Shown here in pieces: positions 7,234-16,293 of a stretch of DNA of 64,000 bases (position 1 is its first letter; every line of letters begins with the position of its first letter). Where the stretch lies: assembly GCA_017501665.1 (NCBI GenBank), contig JAFVWM010000005.1, positions 1-64,000 of the forward strand, written 5' to 3'. The notes under the pieces are model-generated. The model saw only the letters and a program-made list of their open reading frames with translations, was not told the DNA's origin and searched no databases. Source of the stretch: Alphaproteobacteria bacterium. GTDB lineage: Bacteria; Pseudomonadota; Alphaproteobacteria; RF32; CAG-239. The position numbers were made by a program, and so were the translations under genes.

Positions 7234-8895
7234 TTATTTCATAAGCTTAACCGCAGCGGCTCTGGCTTCATCGGTAATAACGTCGCCGGCGAGCATACGG
7301 GCAATTTCTTCTCTGCGCTCATTATCATTAAGCGCACAAATATCGGTTGTGGTTATATCGTTTGTTGTGGTTTTGGCAACCTTAAAATGATAGTTGCCCA
7401 ATGCAGCTACCTGTGGCGCATGGGTAACTACTAAAACTTGAACTTCTTTGCCGAGACGCGACAATCTTTCACCCACCGCCTGAGCAACTGCTCCACCAAT
7501 TCCGGCATCGACTTCGTCAAAAATCATGGTCGGAATATTGGTCGACGATGCTAAGTTTACTTTCAGAGCCAGCATAAAGCGAGAAAGTTCACCACCGGAG
7601 GCAATTTTGTTAATCGGACCCTGCGGAGAGTTCGGATTGGTGGCAACGGTAAAGCATACATCATCAAAACCTTTATCTGACCAAAAATCTTCACTCTTTT
7701 GTTTGATTTCGGTAACAAATTTGGCTTTTTCCATTTTCAACGGCGGAAGTTCTGCCATAACCGAGGCATCCAGTTTTTGAGCTGTTTCAACTCTTGCTTT
7801 ATGTAAGGTGTTCGCCGATTCAATATAAGCTAAACGTTTGACTTGTTCTTCTTTGCGCAAATCTGATAAGATGTCTTCACCTTTTTCTATCGAATTGATC
7901 ATAAATTTGAATTTTTCCAAAGTTTCGGGCAAATCATCAACCGAACACCCGTGTTTTCTGGCAACATCTTTCAATGCAAAAATCCGACTGTCGATGTTTT
8001 CTTGTTCGTTGGCATTTATACCTATTTGAGATGACAAATTTTCGATTTGATCAATAACATCGGTTACTTCTATCAAAGCCCTATCAAGAGAAGCATATAT
8101 TTCATCATATTTGCCTGAAACATAGTTATTAGCTTTAGCTATTCCACTTTGAGCTGAACGAATGGCTGATGAAACATCGCGACCTTGAGTAAGTGAAGCA
8201 TATGCATAATTCAAATTTTCGATAATTTTTTCAGCTCCCATCATCTCTTGACGACGAGCTTGTAATTCATCCATTTCGCCTGATTTTGGCGACAATGTTT
8301 CAAGCTCTTTTATCCAATGGATTAAGTTTTCTTCGTCTTCTTTAGCTTTTAAGATATCGCTTTCGGCTTGAGCTCTTTTTTTGATAATTTCTTTATATTC
8401 TTTATGAGCCTGACTGCAATTTTTAAGCAAAGCTTCATATCCGCCGAAATTGTCCAATATACTCAAATGATTGACCGGATTAAGCAAACCCTGATTATCA
8501 AATTGTCCATGTATCTCAACCAAATATTTGCCGATTTCTTTTAATAATTTGGCCGATACAGGCTGGTCATTTATAAAAATTTTACCGATACCTGAGGTAT
8601 TTAAGCTACGCTTTATCATCAATTCATTGTCGTCAACTTCAATATCATTTTCTTGCAACAACTTGTGCAGTTCTTTATCGGTAATGTTGTCAAACACAGC
8701 CGTAACCGAAAGTTTATCAGCACCTTTTCTGATAAGAGATGTTTCGCCTCGTTTACCTAAAACGAGCCCTAAAGAATCAAGCAAAATAGATTTTCCGGCT
8801 CCTGTTTCGCCGGTTAATACTCCGAAACCGGCTTGAAAGTCTATATCTAGCCGGTCAATTAAAACTACATCGGATATATTTAGTGAGCGAAGCAT
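7234..8895 (-). CDS. recN: DNA repair protein RecN
   Basis: An SMC-like ATPase that acts early at DNA double-strand breaks. 553 aa. Walker A GETGAGKS lies at 29-36, close to the N-terminus, followed by the SLIRKGA segment typical of RecN. Two coiled-coil arms fill the middle (about 150-370). The C-terminal lobe carries the ABC signature ASGGELSRFMLALK and Walker B MIFDEVDAGIGG, then VLVVTHAPQVA. It follows bamD by 9 bases and precedes gltX by 20, so it is in one operon with them. The gene order bamD-recN is common in alphaproteobacteria. Confidence 0.96.
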   Translation of the reverse strand: MLRSLNISDVVLIDRLDIDFQAGFGVLTGETGAGKSILLDSLGLVLGKRGETSLIRKGADKLSVTAVFDNITDKELHKLLQENDIEVDDNELMIKRSLNTSGIGKIFINDQPVSAKLLKEIGKYLVEIHGQFDNQGLLNPVNHLSILDNFGGYEALLKNCSQAHKEYKEIIKKRAQAESDILKAKEDEENLIHWIKELETLSPKSGEMDELQARRQEMMGAEKIIENLNYAYASLTQGRDVSSAIRSAQSGIAKANNYVSGKYDEIYASLDRALIEVTDVIDQIENLSSQIGINANEQENIDSRIFALKDVARKHGCSVDDLPETLEKFKFMINSIEKGEDILSDLRKEEQVKRLAYIESANTLHKARVETAQKLDASVMAELPPLKMEKAKFVTEIKQKSEDFWSDKGFDDVCFTVATNPNSPQGPINKIASGGELSRFMLALKVNLASSTNIPTMIFDEVDAGIGGAVAQAVGERLSRLGKEVQVLVVTHAPQVAALGNYHFKVAKTTTNDITTTDICALNDNERREEIARMLAGDVITDEARAAAVKLMK

Positions 8896-8904
8896 TTTTT
8901 TGCC

Positions 8905-9630
8905 TTATTTAGTTATTTCTTTTGCTCGTTTATACCATTCGCTTTTGGGATAGTTGTGGGCTAAAACCGCAAGGGAATCTTCAGCCTCTTTTTTCAAACC
9001 CAAAATCGTGTAAACTTCAACTTGACGATACAAAGCTTCTTCAATTTGCGGAGTTGTTTGAAAATCTTTTACCACGGTAGTAAAACGGTTTAGGGCTGAA
9101 AGATAATTCTTTTCATTTAAGTAATATCTGCCGATTTCCATTTCGTGTCCGGCCATGTGGTCACGGATAAGAGCCATCTTGCCTGAAGCATCTTTAGCAT
9201 ATTCGGATTGAGGAAAACGAACAATTACCTGATTAAAGGCTTCTTCGGCTTTTTGTGTATTTTCTTGTGCTTTTTCGGAACCGACTATCTGATCATAGTA
9301 GCACATACCTTTCATATAATATGCATAGTCAATATCTTGGTTGCCGGGATGATAACGAATAAATCGATCTAAGCTTAATATTGCATCATCATATTTTTCA
9401 TCTTTATAGTATGCATAGGCACTCATCAATTTAGCTTTGGCAGCTAATTTTGAATAAGGATGTTCAAGTTCTATTTTTTCAAAAGTTGCAGCTGCTTTTT
9501 TCCATGCGGTTTGCTCCATTTCAGCATATGCTTGATTATACAAATCTTCGGCTGTTTCCGTTTTAACTTCTTTAGGATTTGAAGCACAAGCAACCATAAA
9601 CATTAATAGTCCGAAAACAATTTTTTTCAT
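8905..9630 (-). CDS. bamD: Outer-membrane assembly lipoprotein BamD
   Basis: An essential lipoprotein of the BAM complex that inserts beta-barrel proteins into the outer membrane. 241 aa. A signal peptide ends in a lipobox (VACAS) with Cys15 as the lipidated residue. The rest is a run of TPR-type helical repeats: AYAEMEQTAWKKAAATFEKIE, AYYKDEKYDDAILSLDRFI, YYMKGMCYYDQI, and a C-terminal VYTILGLKKEAEDSLAVL. The spacing to lpxC upstream is 5 bases and to recN downstream 9, so all three are translated from one message. Length and architecture match the family. Confidence 0.93.
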   Translation of the reverse strand: MKKIVFGLLMFMVACASNPKEVKTETAEDLYNQAYAEMEQTAWKKAAATFEKIELEHPYSKLAAKAKLMSAYAYYKDEKYDDAILSLDRFIRYHPGNQDIDYAYYMKGMCYYDQIVGSEKAQENTQKAEEAFNQVIVRFPQSEYAKDASGKMALIRDHMAGHEMEIGRYYLNEKNYLSALNRFTTVVKDFQTTPQIEEALYRQVEVYTILGLKKEAEDSLAVLAHNYPKSEWYKRAKEITK

Positions 9631-9635
9631 ATGTT

Positions 9636-10493
9636 TTATTCCTTTTCAATAATTTGATAATTGGTTTTATCGGCAAACAATGTCTTTAGTATCAGGTTGT
9701 TATGATAGTGTCCGGTTTTGTTTGCGGTTAATTTACCTAAAACAGAGCAACCCGCCGTATACATATCGCCTATTGCATCTAAAACTTTGTGATTTACGCA
9801 TTCATTTTTTACCTTAAATCCACCGGGGTTTAGAATAGTATCACCATCCAAAACCACGCCGTTTTCTAAAGAACCACCTTTAATTAAACCGATTGAGCGT
9901 AAATAATCTACTTGATATTTTTCGCAAAATGTACGACAAGGTGCTATTTCTTTGACAAATATTTCTTGATCGATAATTCCGTCAAATTCTTGTCTTCCGA
10001 CAATTTTAGATGGAAATTCTATCACAAAATTAATATGAAAATCATCTGACGGTTCTAACGATATTGCGTTGCCTTTATCATCAGCAACGTCAACTTTTTT
10101 TAATACCTTTACATATTTTCTGGGAGTATTTTGCTTTGTTACCCCAATTTCTTGCATTTTTTGTAAAAAAGTTTGAGCTGAACCATCAATAATCGGCATT
10201 TCCGGTGCACTTACTTCAACAATGACATTATCTATTTGCATAATATAAAGAGCTGACATCAAATGTTCAATAGTCGAAACCATATTTGATTTGTCATAGC
10301 CGATACAGGTACAATTTTTGGTGTCAATAACATTGTCATAAGTTGCACTAATCGGTTTGGCTCCGTTTAAGTCTGTTCTGACAAAAACTATGCCGGTATT
10401 TATTTTAGCCGGTTTTAATTTGAGAATTGATTTTATACCGGAATGAAGTCCGACGCCTTCGATTTCTAACTCTTTTGCTATTGTTTGTTGCAT
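9636..10493 (-). CDS. lpxC: UDP-3-O-acyl-N-acetylglucosamine deacetylase
   Basis: The committed step of lipid A synthesis, a zinc-dependent deacetylase. 285 aa, slightly short of the usual 300. Visible motifs are GVGLHSG near the N-terminus, STIEHLMSAL with the first zinc histidine, and HKVLDAIGD with the second zinc histidine and aspartate. GHYHNN near the end carries the catalytic histidine. It lies 36 bases downstream of the rnpB 3' end on the same strand and leads the bamD-recN-gltX operon. It implies an LPS-type outer membrane. Confidence 0.95.
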   Translation of the reverse strand: MQQTIAKELEIEGVGLHSGIKSILKLKPAKINTGIVFVRTDLNGAKPISATYDNVIDTKNCTCIGYDKSNMVSTIEHLMSALYIMQIDNVIVEVSAPEMPIIDGSAQTFLQKMQEIGVTKQNTPRKYVKVLKKVDVADDKGNAISLEPSDDFHINFVIEFPSKIVGRQEFDGIIDQEIFVKEIAPCRTFCEKYQVDYLRSIGLIKGGSLENGVVLDGDTILNPGGFKVKNECVNHKVLDAIGDMYTAGCSVLGKLTANKTGHYHNNLILKTLFADKTNYQIIEKE

Positions 10494-10528
10494 TATCAGC
10501 CCTTGTAAACATCTCTAAATAAAAAAAT

Positions 10529-10925
10529 AAGACAGCCTATAAGCCGGGTTCTGTACTTTAAAGACAAGCTAAAAAGCGACAGTTATTCATCTTGGCTGAT
10601 TATTACTAAACAGCTCGTCGCGACCTACCTCTGGAGTGGGTAGAGAACACCCCATATCATCCGGTTTGTTGCATAAAAACAACACCTTGAAGCTCCTAAC
10701 TTGGTCTTGCATCAGATAGGGTTTACCTGGACCGGTTGTGTTACCACCACCGCGGTGAGCTCTTACCTCGCCTTTTCAGCCTTACCGAACATATAGCTCG
10801 GCGGTATATCTCTGTGGCACTTTCCCTTGGGTTACCCCAGCCGGACGTTATCCGGTATCTTGTTCCCTTGATGCCCGGACTTTCCTCACTATAGTCAAGC
10901 CATAGCGCAACTGTCCGGCTGTCTT
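10529..10925 (-). ncRNA. rnpB: RNase P RNA, bacterial type A
   Basis: The catalytic RNA that matures the 5' ends of tRNAs. Reading the minus strand, the RNA opens with AGACAGCCGGACAG and then shows GAGGAAAGTCCGGGC, the universally conserved 5' core. The 3' half has AGAACCCGGCTTATAGGCTGTC, which pairs with the 5' end (P1) and completes P4. The internal GGTAAGAGCTCACCGCG and AAACCC segments are also typical. The length, about 397 nt, fits type A. Ends are set from the P1 pairing and are good to a few bases. Confidence 0.96.
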
Positions 10926-10952
10926 ATTTGTTGATTAGAATAGACACTTCCG

Positions 10953-11579
10953 CTAATGATTGCAAGAGTTATCTTGAATTTTATTCAGTACTTTATTTTG
11001 TGTTTTTAATGTTGATTGTTGAGTTTCATAAGCATCTTCCAGTTCTTTTTGCTTAATTTCCAATTTTTCGGCAGCCTCTTTTGATAAGTTTATCTCAGTA
11101 AACACATTAAGACTTAAAGGAACTCTCTCTCCTTTATCAATATACGACTTTATCTTGTTATCTTTCGCCTCATCATCAGCTCTAAACCCCAGTTTATAAT
11201 AAAACTCCATATTTGTTAAAGGTCGCTTACTCTCACCTGCCGTATTATTGTATGATGGACTCGGAGATGCTTGAGCTGCTAATCGCCCCTCGCAACCCAT
11301 TTCTTTACTCAATTTTATCAACTCTGAAATAAGTTTAGTTCCAACACCTTTACCCTCAACATGTGAGGAAAGACCTTCAAACCTTATATATTTTATACCG
11401 GATTTTTCATACACCCCATATTGAACATTACCAATATTTTTTTCATCATTTGTAATGCTAATGGATCCACATAACTTATCTTTTCCCATATACATATGTT
11501 CAATATTTACCGGCATAGCAGCCAATACCTGAGATGATGTTTTATAGTATAAACAATCTTGTTTTTTTACTTTTATCAA
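10953..11579 (-). CDS. GNAT-family N-acetyltransferase
   Basis: About 208 aa. The middle carries the acetyl-CoA-binding signature (EGKGVGTKLI, the R/Q-x-x-G-x-G/A pattern), a following helix LISELIKLSKEMGC, and the motif-B-like end NMEFYYKLGF. The C-terminal 60 residues are a charged, probably coiled-coil helix rich in Glu, Lys and Gln, not part of the GNAT core. TTG 11579 was preferred because GAGGA lies 8 bases before it; a TTG at 11597 is also in frame. The gene stands alone between rnpB and mraZ. The substrate is unknown. Confidence 0.7.
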   Translation of the reverse strand: MIKVKKQDCLYYKTSSQVLAAMPVNIEHMYMGKDKLCGSISITNDEKNIGNVQYGVYEKSGIKYIRFEGLSSHVEGKGVGTKLISELIKLSKEMGCEGRLAAQASPSPSYNNTAGESKRPLTNMEFYYKLGFRADDEAKDNKIKSYIDKGERVPLSLNVFTEINLSKEAAEKLEIKQKELEDAYETQQSTLKTQNKVLNKIQDNSCNH

Positions 11580-11744
11580 TTTACTTATCCTCACCAATAA
11601 TTTGTATCATTTTAACATAAAAATAATACACAAACAACTAAAAAAAATAATGCACATTTTTTGAATATTGCAACGCCTTGATACGCCTTATTTTTAAAGA
11701 CAAGTGCCAGAACATTATACGAACAGTTAAAAAAATACTAAAAT

Positions 11745-11760
11745 TTCCCATTGATTCCCA
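11745..11760 (+). promoter_or_regulatory. Putative MraZ boxes upstream of mraZ
   Basis: Two copies of TTCCCA (11745-11750, 11755-11760) in direct repeat with a 10-base period; read on the minus strand they are TGGGAA-N4-TGGGAA. MraZ regulates its own operon through direct repeats with a TGGG core at one helical turn, so these fit by sequence, spacing and position, 52 bases before the start codon. The orientation relative to known boxes was not checked. Confidence 0.65.
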
Positions 11761-11812
11761 TAAAATACCGTGATATACCATTTAAAGTAAGCTTAAGAAA
11801 AGGATTTGAAAA

Positions 11813-12283
11813 TTGCGTAAAACATTTTTGTTTATGGATACCGTAATAAACAAGGTCGATACCAAAGGCCGTGTTTCATTGCCTTCCGACTATCGCGCAA
11901 TTGTAAAATCCAAAGAATCTGAAATTATTTGTTATCGCAGTTTGACTGCTCCTTGTATTGAGGGTTGCTTGGAAGAACTGCTTGATAAATTAGCTTCCGA
12001 AATGGAAGATGCTTTGGACTTTTTCTCTGAAACACAAGATGATCTGACAAATTTAGTGTTTGGTGACGCCAAACGCTATTCTTTCGATTCGACAGGAAGA
12101 ATTATGTTGTCGGAAAAACTTCTTAAACACGCCCAAATTACCGATACCGCCGTTTTTGTCGGCAAAGGGCGCAAATTCCAAATTTGGAACCCTGAAAATT
12201 GGAAAAAAGAAGAAGCACGTATTCGTGCCGAAGTATTAAAAAAACGCCCATCAATCAGACCTGTTACTGAGGAGGCAAGATAA
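11813..12283 (+). CDS. mraZ: Transcriptional regulator MraZ
   Basis: A DNA-binding protein with two AbrB-like SpoVT domains that autoregulates the division and cell wall cluster. 156 aa. The first domain has NKVDTKGRVSLPSDYR and the second AKRYSFDSTGRIMLSEKLL, the duplicated DxxGRxxLP motif. TTG 11813 is taken as start because AAAGGA lies 8 bases upstream; an ATG at 11834 is possible. It precedes rsmH by 2 bases, the usual order. Putative MraZ boxes lie directly upstream. Confidence 0.93.
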   Translation: MRKTFLFMDTVINKVDTKGRVSLPSDYRAIVKSKESEIICYRSLTAPCIEGCLEELLDKLASEMEDALDFFSETQDDLTNLVFGDAKRYSFDSTGRIMLSEKLLKHAQITDTAVFVGKGRKFQIWNPENWKKEEARIRAEVLKKRPSIRPVTEEAR

Positions 12284-12285
12284 AA

Positions 12286-13203
12286 ATGGCAAATTATCAA
12301 ATACATTATCCGGTTATGTTAAACGAGGTTTTGAAAAGCCTTGATGTATCTGATAATAAAACCTATGTTGACGCAACCTTTGGTAACGGAGGATATTCCG
12401 AAGCTATTCTTAATAAAGCAAACTGTAGGCTTATTGCTTTAGATAGAGATAATACAGTTCTTCCTCGTGTAGAAGAATTAAAAAAACAATTTGGCGACCG
12501 TTTTGAATTTAGGCTCGGTTGCTTCGGCGACTTTGTATCATTGATTGAAGAAAATATTGATGGCGCTGTTTTTGATATCGGCGTTTCATCAATGCAACTT
12601 GATCAAACCGAGAGAGGTTTCTCTTTTTCAAAAGATGCACCGTTGGATATGAGAATGTCACAAACAGGAACTTCTGCTAAAGATCTGGTAAACACTCTTT
12701 CGGAACAAGACTTAGCAGATATTTTATATAACTTTGGTGAAGAAAAAAAATCTCGCCAAATTGCTAAAAAAATTGTTGAAGCGCGTAAATCAAAACCGAT
12801 TGAAACAACTTTGGAATTGGCAAATATTATTTATCAAATTAACAAACGTTCATTTAATCAAAATATTGATCCGGCAACTCGCAGTTTTCAGGCTTTGCGC
12901 ATAGCGGTTAATGATGAATTAAATGAATTAAGCAAAGGTCTTTGGGGTGCAACTTCTCGTTTGAAGAAAAACGGTCGTTTAGTCGTCGTTGATTTTCACT
13001 CTTTAGAAGATCGCATTGTAAAGACTTTTATGAAAACAAACTGCGATAAAAAAGAACATGTTTCTCGTTATCGTCAAAATACAAACTTAAACTCTGACGC
13101 ATTGTTTTCCTTTGCTTCTAAAGCGATTGTGCCAACAGCTCAAGAATTAGAGCTTAACTCTCGCTCTCGCTCGGCAAAACTGCGTTATGCAATTAAAAAT
13201 TAA
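12286..13203 (+). CDS. rsmH: 16S rRNA (cytosine-1402-N4)-methyltransferase
   Basis: Methylates C1402 of 16S rRNA using S-adenosylmethionine. 305 aa. The SAM-binding motif is DATFGNGGYSEAIL, followed by ALDRD. The family-specific DIGVSSMQLDQTERGFSF and DMRMS segments are intact, as are FQALRIAVNDELNEL and VVDFHSLEDRIVK. The ribosome-binding site GGAGG lies within the last codons of mraZ, indicating coupled translation. It is the second gene of the mraZ-rsmH-ftsL-ftsI operon. Confidence 0.96.
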   Translation: MANYQIHYPVMLNEVLKSLDVSDNKTYVDATFGNGGYSEAILNKANCRLIALDRDNTVLPRVEELKKQFGDRFEFRLGCFGDFVSLIEENIDGAVFDIGVSSMQLDQTERGFSFSKDAPLDMRMSQTGTSAKDLVNTLSEQDLADILYNFGEEKKSRQIAKKIVEARKSKPIETTLELANIIYQINKRSFNQNIDPATRSFQALRIAVNDELNELSKGLWGATSRLKKNGRLVVVDFHSLEDRIVKTFMKTNCDKKEHVSRYRQNTNLNSDALFSFASKAIVPTAQELELNSRSRSAKLRYAIKN

Positions 13204-13235
13204 CCCACTTTTTATGCCCAGTAGGAGCTAAAAAA

Positions 13236-13619
13236 ATGAATATGAGTAAATTAACAAAAAATGCTTTATGGATTGTGCTTGTTATGTTTTCAATTACCAT
13301 TTCGGCGCATATAAAAAATTCCGTTTATAAAATGGAAAATGAATTAAAGTATATAAATTTGCAAAACAAAAAAAATATTGAAAACATCAATGTACTTGAT
13401 GCCGAATGGTCTACTTTAAACAATCCTACCAGACTTCGTACATTGGCCAAAAATCATATTGCTCTAAAACCTATCAGAGCTGAACAAATTATTAACTATT
13501 CTGCGTTACCATTCAATTATGAAACGGGTGAATCGCAACGTGACAAAGCTCGTAAAAATATTGCTATTTTGGCTCAAAATAATAAATCCTTGAAAAAAGT
13601 AGCAAAATCAGGCAGATAA
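13236..13619 (+). CDS. ftsL: Cell division protein FtsL
   Basis: A 127-aa single-pass membrane protein of the divisome FtsQLB complex. It has a short cytoplasmic N-terminus, one transmembrane helix (about 11-27), a coiled coil (about 30-70: YKMENELKYINLQNKKNIENINVLDAEW) and the NPTRLRTLAKNHIALKPIRAEQI motif that FtsL proteins share. Sequence conservation in this family is low, but gene position between rsmH and ftsI and the architecture make the call secure. AGGAG lies 8 bases before ATG 13236. Confidence 0.88.
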   Translation: MNMSKLTKNALWIVLVMFSITISAHIKNSVYKMENELKYINLQNKKNIENINVLDAEWSTLNNPTRLRTLAKNHIALKPIRAEQIINYSALPFNYETGESQRDKARKNIAILAQNNKSLKKVAKSGR

Positions 13620-13651
13620 TTTAATCTATTCTTGGTATAGTTGCAGAGAGA

Positions 13652-15412
13652 ATGAATAAACTGAATAATAAAAAAAAGGAGAACAACTCCAGCTTTTACC
13701 TTCCGGGACAAGAAATTAATCTCGGAAGTGGCGGTATATTTTCATCATGGAATAATAATCAGTCTCAAACATCAGGTTATTTTGGAAAAAATCGAGTTAA
13801 TATCGTAATATGTTGTTGCTTATTTGCTTATTTCCTTGTGGCTTTAAGATTATTCGGTATTTGTATTTTGCCAAATATGAATGAAACGGAAGAACGTTAT
13901 TTTACTGCTAAAAAACAAAGCATACACCGAACATCAATTGTTGATACAAACGGTAATATTGTAGCTACGTCTTTACCTTTTATTGATATAAACGTAAATA
14001 CAAAAAATATTGTATCACCAAGAAATACGGCTATGGAACTTTCTAGGATTTTTTCCAACCTTAAGTTTGAAGATACGTATAAAAAACTTAGAGAAAGAAA
14101 AGGAAATTTTATTATCCAAAAAGGCGTTACTCCAAACCAACGCGCTCAGGTCTTGGCAATAGGAGAACCTGGGTTGGAGGCCATTAACACCGAAAAACGT
14201 GTTTACCCTCATAAACATTTACTTTCTCATGTTGTCGGATTTACTAATATTGATAATCAAGGACTAAGCGGAATTGAAAAAGGAATGGATGAAATAATCA
14301 CAGATACACAACTTCCTTTAAGGCTTACCATTGATATCGGGGTACAGGATACCATTCGTTCCATTTTATTTTCTAATATGAAAAAACACAGTGCTGACGG
14401 TGCTACGGCTATTTTGATGAATGTAAACAACGGTGAAATTGTATCCTTGGTTTCTTTACCTGATTTTAATCCCAATGATATAACCCAAAAAGATGTTTCT
14501 GCTCAATTTAATAAAGCTACTTTTTATGTATATGAACCGGGATCTGTACTAAAAATATTTAATACGGCAATGGCTTTAGATAGCGGAAAAATCAGAATTT
14601 CAGAAAGTTTTGATGCTACGCAACCGCTAAAATTGAAAGCTCATACCATAAGAGATTTTGATCCTGAAAACAGATGGTTGTCTGTTGAAGAAACATTGGT
14701 ACACTCCTCAAATATTGCTTCAGCGCGAATTGCCTTAAAAAGCGGATTCGATGAACAATATAATTTCCTTAAAAAAATTAAGTTTACGGAAAGACTTAAA
14801 ATGGAGATAATAGAAACAGCTTCACCTTTAGTCCCTTCAAAAAGAGAATGGGAAATAACAGATTCAAAAATAGCTACCATAGGTTACGGTTATGGTATAT
14901 CTGTTACACCTATGCATATTATATCGGCATTCTCGGCTATGATAAACGGAGGAATTTATTATAATCCTACTTTGGTTAAATCTGCGGTTTCAAATAATGA
15001 AGGTGTGAGAGTTATTTCTGACAACACATCAAAACAAATGAGAAAATTAATGCGAGCCGTCGTAAAAAAAGGGTCCGGTAAAAGAGCTGAAATTATCGGA
15101 TACGATATAGGTGGAAAAACAGGAACATCCAATAAATTAGCCCAAAACGGCAAAGGTTATGACAAAAACAAAGTTATGACCACTTTTGTATCGGCTTTCC
15201 CGATTTCAAACCCTCAATATGCATTACTTGTAATGATGGACAACCCTAAACGTTCTAAAGATACTTCCGGCTATAACAATGCCGGATGGAACAGTGTGCC
15301 GACCGCTAAAGAAATTATTGAAGCTGTGGCGCCTCAACTTAATGTTCAGGCCAATTATGACTTGGATGAAGTAATAAACAACAAAATAATTGAAGCTGCT
15401 TACGGAAGATAA
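13652..15412 (+). CDS. ftsI: Division-specific peptidoglycan transpeptidase (class B PBP)
   Basis: Cross-links septal peptidoglycan in the periplasm. 586 aa, close to the E. coli length of 588. It has a cytoplasmic tail, one membrane helix (about 50-72), the dimerisation domain beginning RTSIVDTNGNIVA, and the transpeptidase domain. All three penicillin-binding motifs are intact: S298-V-L-K301, S352-S-N354 and K489-T-G491. It is the last gene before a strong terminator at 15414-15447. murE, murF and the rest of the usual dcw cluster do not follow, so the cluster is split here. Confidence 0.95.
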   Translation: MNKLNNKKKENNSSFYLPGQEINLGSGGIFSSWNNNQSQTSGYFGKNRVNIVICCCLFAYFLVALRLFGICILPNMNETEERYFTAKKQSIHRTSIVDTNGNIVATSLPFIDINVNTKNIVSPRNTAMELSRIFSNLKFEDTYKKLRERKGNFIIQKGVTPNQRAQVLAIGEPGLEAINTEKRVYPHKHLLSHVVGFTNIDNQGLSGIEKGMDEIITDTQLPLRLTIDIGVQDTIRSILFSNMKKHSADGATAILMNVNNGEIVSLVSLPDFNPNDITQKDVSAQFNKATFYVYEPGSVLKIFNTAMALDSGKIRISESFDATQPLKLKAHTIRDFDPENRWLSVEETLVHSSNIASARIALKSGFDEQYNFLKKIKFTERLKMEIIETASPLVPSKREWEITDSKIATIGYGYGISVTPMHIISAFSAMINGGIYYNPTLVKSAVSNNEGVRVISDNTSKQMRKLMRAVVKKGSGKRAEIIGYDIGGKTGTSNKLAQNGKGYDKNKVMTTFVSAFPISNPQYALLVMMDNPKRSKDTSGYNNAGWNSVPTAKEIIEAVAPQLNVQANYDLDEVINNKIIEAAYGR

Positions 15413-15413
15413 T

Positions 15414-15447
15414 AAAAAATTCCGCTTTATATAAAGCGGAATTTTTT
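15414..15447. terminator. Terminator after ftsI
   Basis: A palindrome centred at 15430/15431 with stem core TTCCGCTTTA/TAAAGCGGAA and A/T tracts on both sides, so it can act both ways. It starts at the ftsI stop codon and lies 14 bases past the trcR stop. Confidence 0.9.
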
Positions 15448-15461
15448 ATTATCTGTTAATT

Positions 15462-16193
15462 TTAAGCTTTTACCTTTTTATTTGTTTTTTTGGTCGTTGC
15501 TTTTTTAGTTGATTTTGCTTTCTTTTCTGACTTTTTAGTTGTTTTACTTTCTGCTTTTTTTGCAGTTGTTTTTTTGGTTTGTTTTGCTTTCTTTTCTGAC
15601 TTTTTAGTTGTTTTACTTTCTGCTTTTTTTGCAGTTGTTTTTTTGGTTTGTTTTGCTTTCTTTTCTGCTTTAGGTTTTGGTTGAGAAGAACGCAATGCTT
15701 TTTCTATATCTGCTTCCGAACACAAGCCGATGGTTACCGGATTTTTCGGTTTAATCGTTGCGTAATCTTTGTGAGTTCCTTCACGAATTGCTTGAATTGT
15801 CGATTTTGTTGTACCTATCAATTTGCAAAGTAATGTTTCTTTAATTTCAGGATAATTTTTTAATACCCACGCAATTGCATTCGGCTTGTCCTGACGTTGT
15901 GAAGGCGACAACACTTTTTTTGCCTTTAAATTACGAACTTTTACATTACGTTCCATCTCGCAAGCTTCTAAGTTAGCTTTTTTATCTGCTTCGCAACGTC
16001 GAATCTCTTCCCATGTTAATTGACCATTATCCACCGGCGAAAGTCCACGAATATTGCCTGAAACATCACCGTCGGCCATTGCTTGAATCTCGAGTTCATG
16101 TATTTCACAAAAAACAGCTATTTGACGAAATGTCAAAGTAGTATTTTCAACCAACCATACGGCTGTTGCCTTAGGCATTAGAGGTGCTGTCAT
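15462..16193 (-). CDS. trcR: Cell-cycle regulator TrcR (DUF1013) with a lysine-rich H1-like tail
   Basis: DUF1013 proteins are nearly confined to alphaproteobacteria and are named cell cycle transcriptional regulator TrcR. The 243-aa product has the conserved core (about 1-170): PKATAVWLVENTTLTFRQIA, GDVSGNIRGLSPVDNGQLTW, RQDKPNAIAWVLKNYPEI, and a helix-turn-helix-like LLCKLIGTTKSTIQAIREG. Residues about 175-243 form a Lys/Ala/Thr-rich tail with a 23-residue unit (KKAKQTKKTTAKKAE...) repeated exactly twice and a third degenerate copy, recalling histone H1 or AlgP tails. The core normally ends soon after the HTH. AAAGGA precedes ATG 16193. Confidence 0.88.
   Translation of the reverse strand: MTAPLMPKATAVWLVENTTLTFRQIAVFCEIHELEIQAMADGDVSGNIRGLSPVDNGQLTWEEIRRCEADKKANLEACEMERNVKVRNLKAKKVLSPSQRQDKPNAIAWVLKNYPEIKETLLCKLIGTTKSTIQAIREGTHKDYATIKPKNPVTIGLCSEADIEKALRSSQPKPKAEKKAKQTKKTTAKKAESKTTKKSEKKAKQTKKTTAKKAESKTTKKSEKKAKSTKKATTKKTNKKVKA
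15532..15669 (-). repeat. 69-bp tandem duplication inside trcR
   Basis: Bases 15532-15600 and 15601-15669 are the same 69-bp unit, differing only in the last few bases. They encode the repeated 23-residue block of the basic tail. The near identity suggests a recent duplication, and copy number may vary between strains. Confidence 0.9.
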
Positions 16194-16293
16194 GATAAAA
16201 TCCTTTCAATAAATCTATTGTTCCTAAAAAATGTTTTTTTAAGAATAGTTTTTTTATTTAAAATATACAAGTTTTTTTTGCTTGTTTATCTAG

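Noticed and set aside
10529..10925. Protein-coding frame in the region between lpxC and the GNAT gene
   Set aside because: The stretch is RNase P RNA with its conserved core; frames across it are short.
15490..15833. Plus-strand hydrophobic frames opposite trcR
   Set aside because: They are antisense to the lysine-rich repeat and arise from AAA/AAG codons read backwards.
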